DNA from: Porphyrobacter sp. LM 6
Lineage (GTDB): Bacteria; Pseudomonadota; Alphaproteobacteria; Sphingomonadales; Sphingomonadaceae
DNA length: 64,000 nucleotides
Assembly: GCF_001720465.1 (NCBI RefSeq)
Contig: NZ_CP017113.1
Location: 1,426,001 to 1,490,000 of the forward strand
Direction of reading: 5' to 3'
In this document: positions 27,286-35,447 of the stretch, piece by piece
Layout: every line of letters begins with the position of its first letter
Numbering within the stretch: the first letter of the stretch is position 1
The notes under the pieces: model-generated
The model's database searches: none
Told to the model about the DNA's origin: nothing
The model's input: the letters and a program-made list of their open reading frames with translations, nothing else
Translations under genes and position numbers: made by a program

Positions 27286-28268
27286 AAAAGTGGATCTGGC
27301 GCGGATTGCTGGCGCTTCTCGGCATCCTTTTGATCGCCTTCCTGATCTTCCGCACACCTGATACCGATCCGGCGGCAATGCGCGCGAAGTACGGCGCGCC
27401 GCCTTCGCAGTTCGTCACAATCGGTGACGGGGTGAAGGTGCACCTGCGCGACGAGGGACCGCGCGATGCTCCGGCGATCGTCCTGCTCCACGGCTCCAAT
27501 GCCGATCTGCACACCTGGGAGCCATGGGTGCAGGCGCTCAAAGGCCAGTACCGGGTGATCCGCTTCGATCAGGTCGGCCATGGCCTCACCGGCCCCGATC
27601 CCAAGGACGATTACAGCCGCGACAATTATGTCGAGGACATCCTTCAGGTCGCCGACACACTCGGCCTGCAAAGCTTCATCCTCGGCGGCAATTCGATGGG
27701 GGGCAAGCACGCGCTGGCCTTTGCCGCAGCGCATCCCGAGCGTGTGGCGGGCCTTGTGCTAGTCGACAGTGGCGGCGGGCCGATGCTCAAGCTGGCGGCC
27801 AAGAAGGAGGACGAGGACAGCGGCAATATCGGCTTCAAGATTGCCCGGATGCCGGGGATCAACCTGCTGGCCGAACAGATCACCCCGCGCAGCCTGATCG
27901 CGCAGAGCCTCGAACAGACCGTTTCGGTCAAGAGCATCGTCACCCCGGCGATGATCGACCGCTATTGGGAGCTGCTGCGCTATCCCGGCAACCGCCGTGC
28001 GACCTTCATCCGCTTCAGCCTGCCCTATGACCCGCTCACCGAGGCCCAGATCGCGGTGATCACCGCGCCGACGCTGATCCTGTGGGGCGAGGAAGACCGG
28101 CTTATCCCGGTCGAAGCCGGACAGTGGCTGGCCAAGACCATGCCCAGCAACCAGCTCGTGATCTATCCCAAGGTCGGCCACCTGCCGCAGGAAGAGGCGG
28201 TTGCCGCCACGCTCGGCGATCTCCAGCCGTGGCTTGCCGAACACGCACCGGCGACAAAGACGCCATAA
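27282..28268 (+). CDS. membrane-anchored alpha/beta hydrolase
   Basis: A 328-residue protein with an N-terminal signal anchor (about residues 5-22) and an alpha/beta hydrolase domain. It shows VLLHGSNADLHTW (oxyanion region), GNSMGG (nucleophile Ser), WGEEDRLIP (acid) and KVGHLPQEE (His). It resembles esterase/haloperoxidase-like hydrolases; the substrate is not deducible. The ATG overlaps the diheme cytochrome stop (ATGA). Together with that gene and the beta-helix gene it forms a coupled envelope-directed unit. Confidence 0.88.
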   Translation: MKKWIWRGLLALLGILLIAFLIFRTPDTDPAAMRAKYGAPPSQFVTIGDGVKVHLRDEGPRDAPAIVLLHGSNADLHTWEPWVQALKGQYRVIRFDQVGHGLTGPDPKDDYSRDNYVEDILQVADTLGLQSFILGGNSMGGKHALAFAAAHPERVAGLVLVDSGGGPMLKLAAKKEDEDSGNIGFKIARMPGINLLAEQITPRSLIAQSLEQTVSVKSIVTPAMIDRYWELLRYPGNRRATFIRFSLPYDPLTEAQIAVITAPTLILWGEEDRLIPVEAGQWLAKTMPSNQLVIYPKVGHLPQEEAVAATLGDLQPWLAEHAPATKTP

Positions 28269-28363
28269 TTCAAGGCCGGAGCGCTGTGCGCTCTGGACGC
28301 GCCGACGGCTTGCGCCCTACACCTCTTCGCAACTGCACACAGAATCGAAAAGGACGGCCCGCT

Positions 28364-29068
28364 TTGCGCAAACTCGGGATCATCGGCGGCATGAGCTGGG
28401 TATCGACCGCGACCTATTATGATCGTATCAACCGCATCGTCCAGAAACGCGCCGCGCCGATGGCGAGCGCGCCGCTGCTGATCGAAAGCCTCGACTTCTG
28501 CCAGCTCTACGCCCTGACCCAGGAACGCGATTGGCAGCGCGCGGCGAGTGTGCTGATCGATAGCGCCAGGCGGCTGGAAGGCGCCGGGGCAGAAGCGCTG
28601 ATCATCGGCGCCAATTCGATGCATCGGCTTTACGACGATGTCGCCGCTTCGGTGAACATTCCGATCCTGCATATCGCCGAATATGTCGGGCTTGCGATGA
28701 AGCGCGCGGGCAAGAATAACGCCGCGCTGCTCGGCACGCGGAACGTGATGACCGAAAGCTTCTACCGCAAGCGGCTGGTCGCGCACGGCATCGATCTGCT
28801 GCCGCCCAACCTCGATTATGTCGAGATGCTCGACCGAATCATCTATGATGAACTGATGGTCGGCAAGGTCACGCGCGAGGCCGAACGCACCATGAAGACC
28901 ATCATCACCAACAAGGCGCAGGAAGGCGCGGGGGCAATCGTGCTGGCCTGCACCGAGCTGGCGCTGGTGGTGGATGTCGATGCCAATGTCCTGCCGATTT
29001 TCGACAGCACGCGCATCCATTGCGAGGCCGCCGCGGACTGGATTCTTGAACAGGAAACTGTGGGTTAG
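28364..29068 (+). CDS. aspartate/glutamate racemase family protein (YgeA-like)
   Basis: A 234-residue protein of the Asp/Glu racemase fold: GIIGGMSWVSTATYYDRIN at the N-terminus, LLGTRNVM in the middle and LACTELALV with the second-half catalytic Cys. The first-half motif, usually CNTxH or CTNTMH, is GANSMH here, so the usual first catalytic Cys or Thr appears to be Ala. The start is TTG 28364 with AAGGA about 10 bp upstream; no ATG fits. It may be a one-cysteine racemase of relaxed mechanism or a non-racemising homologue. It follows the hydrolase by 95 bp. Confidence 0.83.
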   Translation: MRKLGIIGGMSWVSTATYYDRINRIVQKRAAPMASAPLLIESLDFCQLYALTQERDWQRAASVLIDSARRLEGAGAEALIIGANSMHRLYDDVAASVNIPILHIAEYVGLAMKRAGKNNAALLGTRNVMTESFYRKRLVAHGIDLLPPNLDYVEMLDRIIYDELMVGKVTREAERTMKTIITNKAQEGAGAIVLACTELALVVDVDANVLPIFDSTRIHCEAAADWILEQETVG

Positions 29069-29220
29069 CCCTCGCCTGATCCCCATAGGCGGGCGTCCTG
29101 TCGCACCTAGTCAATTTTTAGGGTGCATTTGTAATCGTTTGCAGATATTGGCGATGAGGATTTTGTCGGGTCATCCGATCGGACAATATCCGGGGTCTTC
29201 GGGTCGCGCCGATAGGCCCT

Positions 29221-29262
29221 TGGGGCCGCCTTCCTCCCCCCCAACACCGGAAGGCGGCCCCA
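29221..29262. terminator. long perfect hairpin, possible terminator without T-tract
   Basis: In the 293-bp gap 29069-29361. TGGGGCCGCCTTCC pairs perfectly with GGAAGGCGGCCCCA over 14 bp, with a 14-base C-rich loop. No T-run follows on either strand, so a classical intrinsic terminator is not shown. It could stabilise mRNA ends or attenuate read-through into dgt. The rest of the gap shows no gene. Confidence 0.55.
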
Positions 29263-29361
29263 GTAGCCTCTCCCGAGAGCCATTGAACGGTGGCTTTGTG
29301 TCAGATTGCTGGCCTATTCCGGTTGAGAAGCGTCACCGTCTGCCCTAATCGCTCCCTCGTG

Positions 29362-30525
29362 ATGTCCCGCGCTCCCTATGCCTCCGACCCGCTTGCCCAT
29401 GGCGGACGTGAATGGGGGGAACCTGTCGCCGGCGCACAGCGCGGGCCGCGCAGCGAATTCCAGCGCGATCGCGACCGCATCATCCATTCGATGAGCTTCC
29501 GGCGGCTGAAGTCCAAGACGCAGGTCTTCATCGCCCCCGACGGCGATCATTATCGCACCCGACTGACCCACAGCCTTGAAGTCGCGCAGATCGGCCGGGT
29601 GATGGCGCGTGCGCTGGCGCTGGATGAGGATCTCACTGAAGCCCTGTGCCTGTCGCACGATCTTGGCCACCCGCCGTTCGGCCATGCGGGGGAAACCGCG
29701 CTGTCCGAGGCGATGGAGCGCCACGGCGGCTTTGATCACAACGCGCAGGCGCTGCGCACGGTGATGCGGATCGAAAGCCCCTATCCCGAGCATGACGGGC
29801 TGAACCTCACCTGGGACCTGCTCGAAGGCCTCGCCAAGCACAATGGGCCGGTGATCGCCCCCAACTGGGCGCTGGCGGAGCTGGACGAGGCGTTCCCGCT
29901 GATGCTGGGCACCTGGCCCTCGCTCGAAGCGCAGATCGCCGCGGTGGCGGACGACATCGCCTATGACAATCACGATATCGACGACGGGCTGCGCGCAGGG
30001 TTCCTCGAACTCGATGATCTGCTGACGCTCGATTTCCTCGCCGACCAGTGGCACGCGGTGGAAAAGCGGCACCCCCATGCTTCGCGCGAACGGCTGCTGC
30101 GCGAGCTGATCCGTGACCAGATCGGGCTGATGGTCAACGACGTGCTCGAACACACCGCAGGGCAAGTGAAGGGCTTGGTCTCGGTCGCCGAAGTGCGCGA
30201 GGCGGGGCGCCAGCTCGCCGGGTTCTCGCCCGCGATGGCGGCCCAGGAGCGGCGCCTCAAGTCCTTCATGTACGAGCGGCTCTACTACCACCCCGAACAA
30301 CTCGGCGCGGCCGAGCGGGCGCGTGATGTGGTAGTGCGGCTGTTCGCGGCCTATTCGCAGGATGCAACGCTGATGCCCGATGACTGGCAGGCGCGCCTGC
30401 CCGCGCAGGATCCCCAGCGTTCCCGAGTGATCGCCGATTTCATCGCGGGGATGAGCGATCGTTTCGCCATGCAGGCGTGCCGCGAGATTTACGGCACCAG
30501 TCCGGTGGGGCTGATCCATGTCTGA
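29362..30525 (+). CDS. dgt: deoxyguanosinetriphosphate triphosphohydrolase-like protein
   Basis: A 387-residue HD-domain dNTPase that splits dNTPs to nucleoside and triphosphate. The HD metal site is visible as YRTRLTHSLEVAQIGR (His), SHDLGHPPFGHAGE (His-Asp) and DDIAYDNHDIDDG (last Asp), with DRIIHSMSFRRLKSKTQV at the N-terminus, all standard for the type-2 Dgt-like family. The ATG at 29362 follows GTG 29359 in the same frame; either could be used. It overlaps the next gene by eight bases. Confidence 0.92.
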   Translation: MSRAPYASDPLAHGGREWGEPVAGAQRGPRSEFQRDRDRIIHSMSFRRLKSKTQVFIAPDGDHYRTRLTHSLEVAQIGRVMARALALDEDLTEALCLSHDLGHPPFGHAGETALSEAMERHGGFDHNAQALRTVMRIESPYPEHDGLNLTWDLLEGLAKHNGPVIAPNWALAELDEAFPLMLGTWPSLEAQIAAVADDIAYDNHDIDDGLRAGFLELDDLLTLDFLADQWHAVEKRHPHASRERLLRELIRDQIGLMVNDVLEHTAGQVKGLVSVAEVREAGRQLAGFSPAMAAQERRLKSFMYERLYYHPEQLGAAERARDVVVRLFAAYSQDATLMPDDWQARLPAQDPQRSRVIADFIAGMSDRFAMQACREIYGTSPVGLIHV

Positions 30526-31243
30526 TCGCGTGCAATCTGTCGGCCCGGTGCGGATCGCGCTGGTGGGCGCGACCGGTCTTGTCGGGCGCAAGGTGATCGA
30601 AGTCGCCAGCGCGGGCGATGAAGCGCGGATCGTCGGCATCGCCCGGCGCGAGGCACCGCTGCCGCCCGGCGCGCGCATGGAAATGTTCGTTGCCGAGCCC
30701 GACAAGTGGGGCGAAGTGCTCGAAGCGGTGCGCCCGCGTGCGCTGATCTGCGCGCTCGGCACCACGATGAAGAAGGCGGGCGGCGATCAGTCGGCGTTCC
30801 GCGCGGTCGATCAGGACCTGGTGCTCGCCACCGCCGAAACCGCCAAGCGCGCGGGCGTGCCGAACATGGTGGTGGTCAGCGCTGCCGGGGCCGATGCGCG
30901 CAGCAAAAGCTTCTACATGCGGGTCAAGGGCGAGACCGAGGAAGCGCTGTCCAAGGTCGGGTTCAAGCGGCTCGATATTCTCCACCCCGGTCTGTTGCGC
31001 GGCGAGCGGGTCGATGATCTGCGCTTTGCCGAAAGGGCCGCGATCATCGCCGCGCCACTGATTGATCCGCTGCTGTCGGGCAATTGGGAGCGGTTCCGCT
31101 CGATCGATGCCGAACTGGTGGCCGAGGCCGCGCTCGGCCTCGCGCTGCGCCGTGCGGGCGGGCGCTTCACGCACGATAACGAGGCGATGCGCCGCGCCGC
31201 GCGCGAATGGCGCCGCACCCGCGAGATGGGAGATTCCGCATGA
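30518..31243 (+). CDS. atypical SDR / NAD(P)-binding protein (HTATIP2-like)
   Basis: A 241-residue protein with an N-terminal NAD(P)-binding motif (ALVGATGLVGRKV) and the strands LICALGTTMKKAGG and VVVSAAGADARSK. It resembles HTATIP2/TIP30-type atypical short-chain dehydrogenases, in which YxxxK is represented by FYMRVKGETE. Function unknown. It overlaps dgt by eight bases and the ABA4-like gene by four (ATGA), so the three are translated together. Confidence 0.83.
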   Translation: MSDRVQSVGPVRIALVGATGLVGRKVIEVASAGDEARIVGIARREAPLPPGARMEMFVAEPDKWGEVLEAVRPRALICALGTTMKKAGGDQSAFRAVDQDLVLATAETAKRAGVPNMVVVSAAGADARSKSFYMRVKGETEEALSKVGFKRLDILHPGLLRGERVDDLRFAERAAIIAAPLIDPLLSGNWERFRSIDAELVAEAALGLALRRAGGRFTHDNEAMRRAAREWRRTREMGDSA

Positions 31244-31692
31244 TCGATTGGGCTGCGCTGTTCAGCATGGTGAACCTGCTGGCGATGATCGCCTGGGTCT
31301 CGTTGATCCTGCTGCCGCGCTGGCCGACGCTGCTGGCGGCGCTGCTCTATGGCGGCGTCGGCCTGCTGTGCCTGATCTATGGTGCGTGTCTGATCGGTGT
31401 GGTCAGCGGGTTGATCCCCAACCCCGACGGCGGGGGCGCGGATTTCACCACGATCGAAGGCGTGCGCGCGATTTTCGCCAGTGATGCCGGCGTGACGATC
31501 GGCTGGACCCATTACCTCGCCTTCGATTTGTTCGTGGGCCTGTGGATCGCGCGCGACGGCGATGCGAAGAACATCTCGCGGCTGATCCAGGCCCCGATCC
31601 TGCTGGCGACCTTCATGGCCGGGCCGCTGGGCCTGTTCATCTGGCTGCTCGTGCGCGAGCCGGCGGCGCGCAAGCAGGGGCGTTTCCAGTAA
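31240..31692 (+). CDS. ABA4-like family membrane protein
   Basis: A 150-residue protein with four predicted transmembrane helices (about 5-25, 32-55, 86-105 and 112-140). The pattern W-x(n)-LLPRWP, FxxxxGVTIGWTHYLAFDLFVGLWIARD and APILLATFMAGPLGLFIWLL matches the ABA4-like family (DUF4281), named after the plant neoxanthin-synthesis protein. A link to carotenoids is suggested only by family name and by the carotenoid oxygenase at 61329. The ATG at 31240 overlaps the upstream stop. Confidence 0.85.
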   Translation: MIDWAALFSMVNLLAMIAWVSLILLPRWPTLLAALLYGGVGLLCLIYGACLIGVVSGLIPNPDGGGADFTTIEGVRAIFASDAGVTIGWTHYLAFDLFVGLWIARDGDAKNISRLIQAPILLATFMAGPLGLFIWLLVREPAARKQGRFQ

Positions 31693-31763
31693 ATCGCAGG
31701 TAGACCGCTGCGTCATACTTGGCATAACTCTCCCCAACACAGCTTGCTGGAGAGAGCACGGCC

Positions 31764-33326
31764 ATGGCGAGAAACGCCTTTCACGACTTTTCGACCTTCG
31801 ATGAAATCCTGACCTTCTGGGCCAAGGAGCGGCCTGACGGTCCGGCTTTCGATCAGGACGGGCGGGTGACGTCCTACGCCGAGGCTGACTTGCTGACCCG
31901 CCAGCTGGTGGCGCTGTTCCAGGCGCGCGACATTGCGCCGGGCGACCGGATCGCGTGGCTCGGCAAGAACCGCGATATCTACTTCCTGCTCTATCTCGCC
32001 GCGGCGCGCATGGGCGCGGTGATGGTGCCGATCGGCTGGCGGCTCGCCCCGCGCGAAATCGCCTATATCCTCACCGATACCGACGCGAAGCTGCTGTTCG
32101 CCGATGCCGAGTTCGTCGAAACCGCGCATCAGGTGGCGGGCACGGTTCCCGCCAATCCCGAAGTGATCGAGGCCGAGACCGCGCGCACCGCGGCAGCGGG
32201 CTTCGAACCGGCGCACTACACCGCGCCGTCGCAGCATGATCCGGTGCTCCAGCTCTATACCTCGGGCACCACCGGCAATCCCAAGGGGGCGATGCTGTCG
32301 AACGCCAACCTTCTCGGCCTGCGCAATGCGGGCTGCGAAGCGGGGCTCGACTACCAGTTCTACGAGCCGGGCGATTGCATGCTGGTGGCCATGCCCTGCG
32401 CGCATATCGGCGGCACGGGCCTTGTGAACATCGCGATTTCGAACGGGGTGCGCAGTCTGGTGCAGGCCGAATTCACCCCCGTGGGTGTGATCGAGGCGAT
32501 CGAGGCGGGGGCGACGCACATGTTCATTGTGCCCGCCGCCTTGCAGATGGTGGTCCAGCACCCGCGCGCACCGACGACCGATTTTTCGAACCTCAAATAC
32601 CTGATGTACGGCGCCGCGCCGATGCCGCTCGAGCTGCTCAAGGAAGCGGTGCGGACGATGCCGACCACGAAGTTCCTGCAAGCCTATGGCATGACCGAAA
32701 CATCGGGCACGATCTCGATCCTGCCGCCCGAGGATCACAGCCTCGAAGGCAACCAGCGGATGCGCTCGGCGGGCAAGGCGTGCCCCGGCGTCGAGATCGA
32801 GGTGCGCGGGGCTGATAATGTGGAAGTGCCACGCGGCGATATCGGCGAGGTGTGCATTCGCTCGCCCTCGAACACGGCAGGCTACTGGAAGCTGCCGGAG
32901 GCGACCGCCAAGACCATCGACCCGGACGGCTGGCTCCACACGGGTGACGCGGGCGTGATGGATGAGGACGGCTATGTCTACATCCAGGACCGCATCAAGG
33001 ACATGATCATCTCCGGCGGCGAGAACGTCTATCCGGCGGAAGTCGAGAGTGCGATCTACGGCCACCCCGCGATTGCCGAGGTCGCCGTCATCGGCGTGCC
33101 GAGCGCCAAATGGGGCGAAGAGGTGAAGGCCTGCGTCGTCGCCAAGCCGGGCATGACGGTTGACGAAGCCGACGTCATCGCTTGGGCGCGCGAACGGATC
33201 GCGGCGTTCAAGGCGCCCAAGAGCGTCGATGTCATCCCGGTGATGCCGCGCAACGCCAGCGGCAAGATCCTGCGCCGCGAGCTGCGCGCGCCCTTCTGGG
33301 AAGGGCAGGAGCGGCAGGTCTCGTAA
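31764..33326 (+). CDS. acyl-CoA synthetase (AMP-forming, long-chain fatty acid type)
   Basis: A 520-residue class I adenylate-forming enzyme. It shows the P-loop-like YTSGTTGNPKGAMLSN, QAYGMTETSGTIS, GDAGVMDEDGYVYIQDRIKD and the hinge motif MIISGGENVYPAEVE. The catalytic Lys lies in NASGKILRREL. It activates a carboxylic acid to the acyl-CoA; a fatty acid is most likely, but chain length cannot be read from sequence. A GGAGAG Shine-Dalgarno sequence precedes the ATG. DUF938 follows by one base. Confidence 0.9.
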   Translation: MARNAFHDFSTFDEILTFWAKERPDGPAFDQDGRVTSYAEADLLTRQLVALFQARDIAPGDRIAWLGKNRDIYFLLYLAAARMGAVMVPIGWRLAPREIAYILTDTDAKLLFADAEFVETAHQVAGTVPANPEVIEAETARTAAAGFEPAHYTAPSQHDPVLQLYTSGTTGNPKGAMLSNANLLGLRNAGCEAGLDYQFYEPGDCMLVAMPCAHIGGTGLVNIAISNGVRSLVQAEFTPVGVIEAIEAGATHMFIVPAALQMVVQHPRAPTTDFSNLKYLMYGAAPMPLELLKEAVRTMPTTKFLQAYGMTETSGTISILPPEDHSLEGNQRMRSAGKACPGVEIEVRGADNVEVPRGDIGEVCIRSPSNTAGYWKLPEATAKTIDPDGWLHTGDAGVMDEDGYVYIQDRIKDMIISGGENVYPAEVESAIYGHPAIAEVAVIGVPSAKWGEEVKACVVAKPGMTVDEADVIAWARERIAAFKAPKSVDVIPVMPRNASGKILRRELRAPFWEGQERQVS

Positions 33327-33327
33327 G

Positions 33328-33927
33328 GTGAAGCAGCACGCCCCCGCCACCCTCAGAAACCGTGAACCGATTGTAGAGGTGCTCGCGCACGAATTGCCTG
33401 CAAGTGGCTCCGTGCTCGAAATTGCGGCAGGGACGGGGGAACACGCGGTCTTCTTTGCCGAACATTTCCCCGCGCTGGCATGGCAGCCGACCGATCCCTC
33501 GGCCGAGGCGCTGGCCTCGATTGCGGCCTATCGGGAAGACTATGCCGGCACGAACCTCGCCGCGCCCCTGCTGCTCGATGCTGCGGCGCCGGATAGCTGG
33601 CCGGTGACAGCCGCCGATGCCATCGTGTGCATCAACATGGTCCACATCAGCCCGTGGCAGGCGACCGAGGGCCTGATGGCGGGCGCGGCGCGACTGCTTG
33701 GCGCGACGGGTGGGCCGTTGATCCTCTACGGGCCGTATATCGAAGCGGGTGTCGAAACCGCGCCCTCGAACCTCGAATTCGATGCCAGCCTCAAGGCGCG
33801 CAATCCGCTCTGGGGCCTGCGCGAGGCCGAGGCGCTTGACCGGCTGGCAGCCCAAAACGGATTGGCCAGAAGCGCACGTTACGCGCTCCCGGCCAATAAC
33901 ATCATGCTGGTGTATCGAGCTGGTTAG
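33328..33927 (+). CDS. DUF938 family SAM-dependent methyltransferase-like protein
   Basis: A 199-residue protein of the DUF938 family: QHAPATLRNREPI at the N-terminus, the AdoMet motif VLEIAAGTGEHAVFF, the acidic segment WQPTDPS, and DAIVCINMVHISPW. Predicted methyltransferase with unknown substrate. GTG start one base after the upstream stop, suggesting cotranscription with the acyl-CoA synthetase gene. Its last four bases overlap the convergent entericidin gene. Confidence 0.87.
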   Translation: MKQHAPATLRNREPIVEVLAHELPASGSVLEIAAGTGEHAVFFAEHFPALAWQPTDPSAEALASIAAYREDYAGTNLAAPLLLDAAAPDSWPVTAADAIVCINMVHISPWQATEGLMAGAARLLGATGGPLILYGPYIEAGVETAPSNLEFDASLKARNPLWGLREAEALDRLAAQNGLARSARYALPANNIMLVYRAG

Positions 33928-34055
33928 TCGATCGCGCGTTCACCGGCGCGGCCGACCGACTTGATGTCGTCACCCAGACCTTCGACGGTGTTGCAGGCGG
34001 TGGCGGTCAGCGTGATGGCGGCCAGCGCGGCGGCGATGATGGTCTTGCGAATCAT
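33924..34055 (-). CDS. entericidin A/B family lipoprotein
   Basis: A 43-residue precursor. It has a charged N-terminus, a hydrophobic signal (IIAAALAAITLTATAC) with the lipid-attachment Cys, then N-T-V-E-G-L-G-D-D-I and a short helix, exactly the entericidin pattern. The mature peptide is about 24 residues and anchored in the membrane. Entericidins form an antidote/toxin pair in E. coli, but single copies such as this are common in alphaproteobacteria and their role is unclear. AGGAG lies eight bases before the ATG at 34055. Confidence 0.88.
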   Translation of the reverse strand: MIRKTIIAAALAAITLTATACNTVEGLGDDIKSVGRAGERAID

Positions 34056-34104
34056 GTTGGGACTCCTCTGATGATTGTCGCATTCAACGCATGAGACTGC
34101 ATAT

Positions 34105-35031
34105 CTATTCCTGACTCGCCGATGAAGCGACACGTTTCGCCTTGGCCAGCTGTCGTTCGCGCCAGGCAATCAGCAGCCCGGCACCAATAATCAGCGGCGC
34201 GCCAAGCCACAGGGTGGTCGGCGCGGCGCGGTCAAACACGGCGTATCCGTAGAATGTCGCCCACAAGAGCGCGGTATAATCCATCAGCAGGATCACCGCC
34301 GCCGATCCGAACCGCAACGAGGTGGTGAGCAGGATCTGCGCCAGCACCCCCATCAGCGCCATCGCGGCGATCGTGATCCACGTCTGGGCATCATGCGCCG
34401 CCCCGACAAACGGCAGGCCGAGCGCTGCCACCGGCGCGCTTAGCGCTGCAAACCAGAACACGATGCTCCACGGGTTCTCGGTCTTGTTGAGGTCCTGGAT
34501 CTGGAAGCTGATGATCGCGACCATGAAGGGCGCAATTAGGCCGACCGCAACCCCGAACATCGTCACCTCGCCGCCCGAACTCTCAAGGCCCGGCTGCATC
34601 ACCACCAGCACGCCGGCAAAGCCGATCACGACCGCGGCCCAGCGATAGGGGCCGATCTTCTCCCCGAACATCACCAGCGCGATCAGCACCGCGAAGATGG
34701 GGGCGGTAAAGCCCAGCGTGGTCGCTTCGGCGAGGGGCAGCAGCAGCACCGCGCCATAGGTAAACAGCATCCCGAACAGCCCGGTCCCCGAGCGGATCGA
34801 ATGCATCTTGAGGCGCTGCGTCCTGAGCAGCGATATGCGTCCCGCTGCCGCCAGCCCCGTGCCGATCAGCAGCGCGGTGAGCGCTTGCCGCCAGAAGATC
34901 AGCTCGATCAGATGCACGCCGCGTTCCCCGGCGAGCTTCACCAGCATCGCCATTGTCGTCAGCGCCAGCGCCGTCAGCAGCCGGAGGCCAAGCGCAAGCA
35001 GCGGGCGGGGGCGGGCGATCGAGCCATCCAT
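34105..35031 (-). CDS. EamA/DMT family transporter
   Basis: A 308-residue inner-membrane protein with ten predicted helices in two EamA halves (first half about residues 10-140, second about 150-295). Each half ends with the usual G-E-x-(I/P) type motif, for example VMFGEKIGPYRWAAVVIGFAGVLVV. It is a drug/metabolite-superfamily permease; such proteins export amino acids, nucleotides or other small molecules, and the substrate is unknown. The start at 35031 (MDGSIARPR) is preferred over 35085. Confidence 0.87.
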   Translation of the reverse strand: MDGSIARPRPLLALGLRLLTALALTTMAMLVKLAGERGVHLIELIFWRQALTALLIGTGLAAAGRISLLRTQRLKMHSIRSGTGLFGMLFTYGAVLLLPLAEATTLGFTAPIFAVLIALVMFGEKIGPYRWAAVVIGFAGVLVVMQPGLESSGGEVTMFGVAVGLIAPFMVAIISFQIQDLNKTENPWSIVFWFAALSAPVAALGLPFVGAAHDAQTWITIAAMALMGVLAQILLTTSLRFGSAAVILLMDYTALLWATFYGYAVFDRAAPTTLWLGAPLIIGAGLLIAWRERQLAKAKRVASSASQE

Positions 35032-35096
35032 CACGCAACGGCTTGGCCGAGGCGGGGGGATTGCGCAAGCCGCCGTACCCCCCATATGCGCCGCGC

Positions 35097-35327
35097 ATGG
35101 ATATCATCGCCCAATTCGAACTGCTCAGCGATGCCGGGCAGCTGGCTGTGGTCGGCGGCCTTTTCTGGGCGCTGGCGGTGTTTGCGGGCCTGATGGAGCG
35201 TCGGCGCGCAAAGCGGCGCGATGTCGCGCGGCTCGAACAGGTTGGCTGGATGCCGTGGACCGGACTGCTGGTGGGCGCCGCCATGCTAGGCGGCGGCCTC
35301 CTGATGATGGCCCTGGCCGCGCGTTAG
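35097..35327 (+). CDS. small two-helix membrane protein
   Basis: A 76-residue protein with two transmembrane segments (about 14-32 and 52-72) and a basic cytoplasmic loop (ERRRAKRRDVARLEQ) between them. No family is recognised. The ATG at 35097 lies 65 bp from the divergent EamA start. It ends 20 bp before repeat type C. Confidence 0.6.
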   Translation: MDIIAQFELLSDAGQLAVVGGLFWALAVFAGLMERRRAKRRDVARLEQVGWMPWTGLLVGAAMLGGGLLMMALAAR

Positions 35328-35347
35328 CTTCGGGACAACAGGGCAAA

Positions 35348-35443
35348 ACGAACCCGAAGGGTTCGCAAGCGCGAACGCGTGCCGCGGCTTATGCCGCGAA
35401 GCCAAGGCGGACGGATGTCCGCCGTCCGGCGTTTGAGGGCGCC
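35348..35443. repeat. dispersed palindromic repeat (type C, copy 1)
   Basis: The core CCAAGGCGGACGGA, followed by TGTCCGCCGTCCGGCGT and TTGAGGGCGC, recurs in reverse complement at 63830-63926, with only a few changes. It contains stacked short hairpins (CGAACCCGAAGGGTTCG; GCCGCGGCTTATGCCGCG; GGCGGACGGATGTCCGCC). It lies between the small membrane gene and the 3' end of cpaF. Confidence 0.8.
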
Positions 35444-35447
35444 TGCC

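Noticed and set aside
31713..33350. 545-codon open frame antisense to the acyl-CoA synthetase
   Set aside because: Same explanation: long antisense frames are frequent here because the third codon positions are GC-rich.
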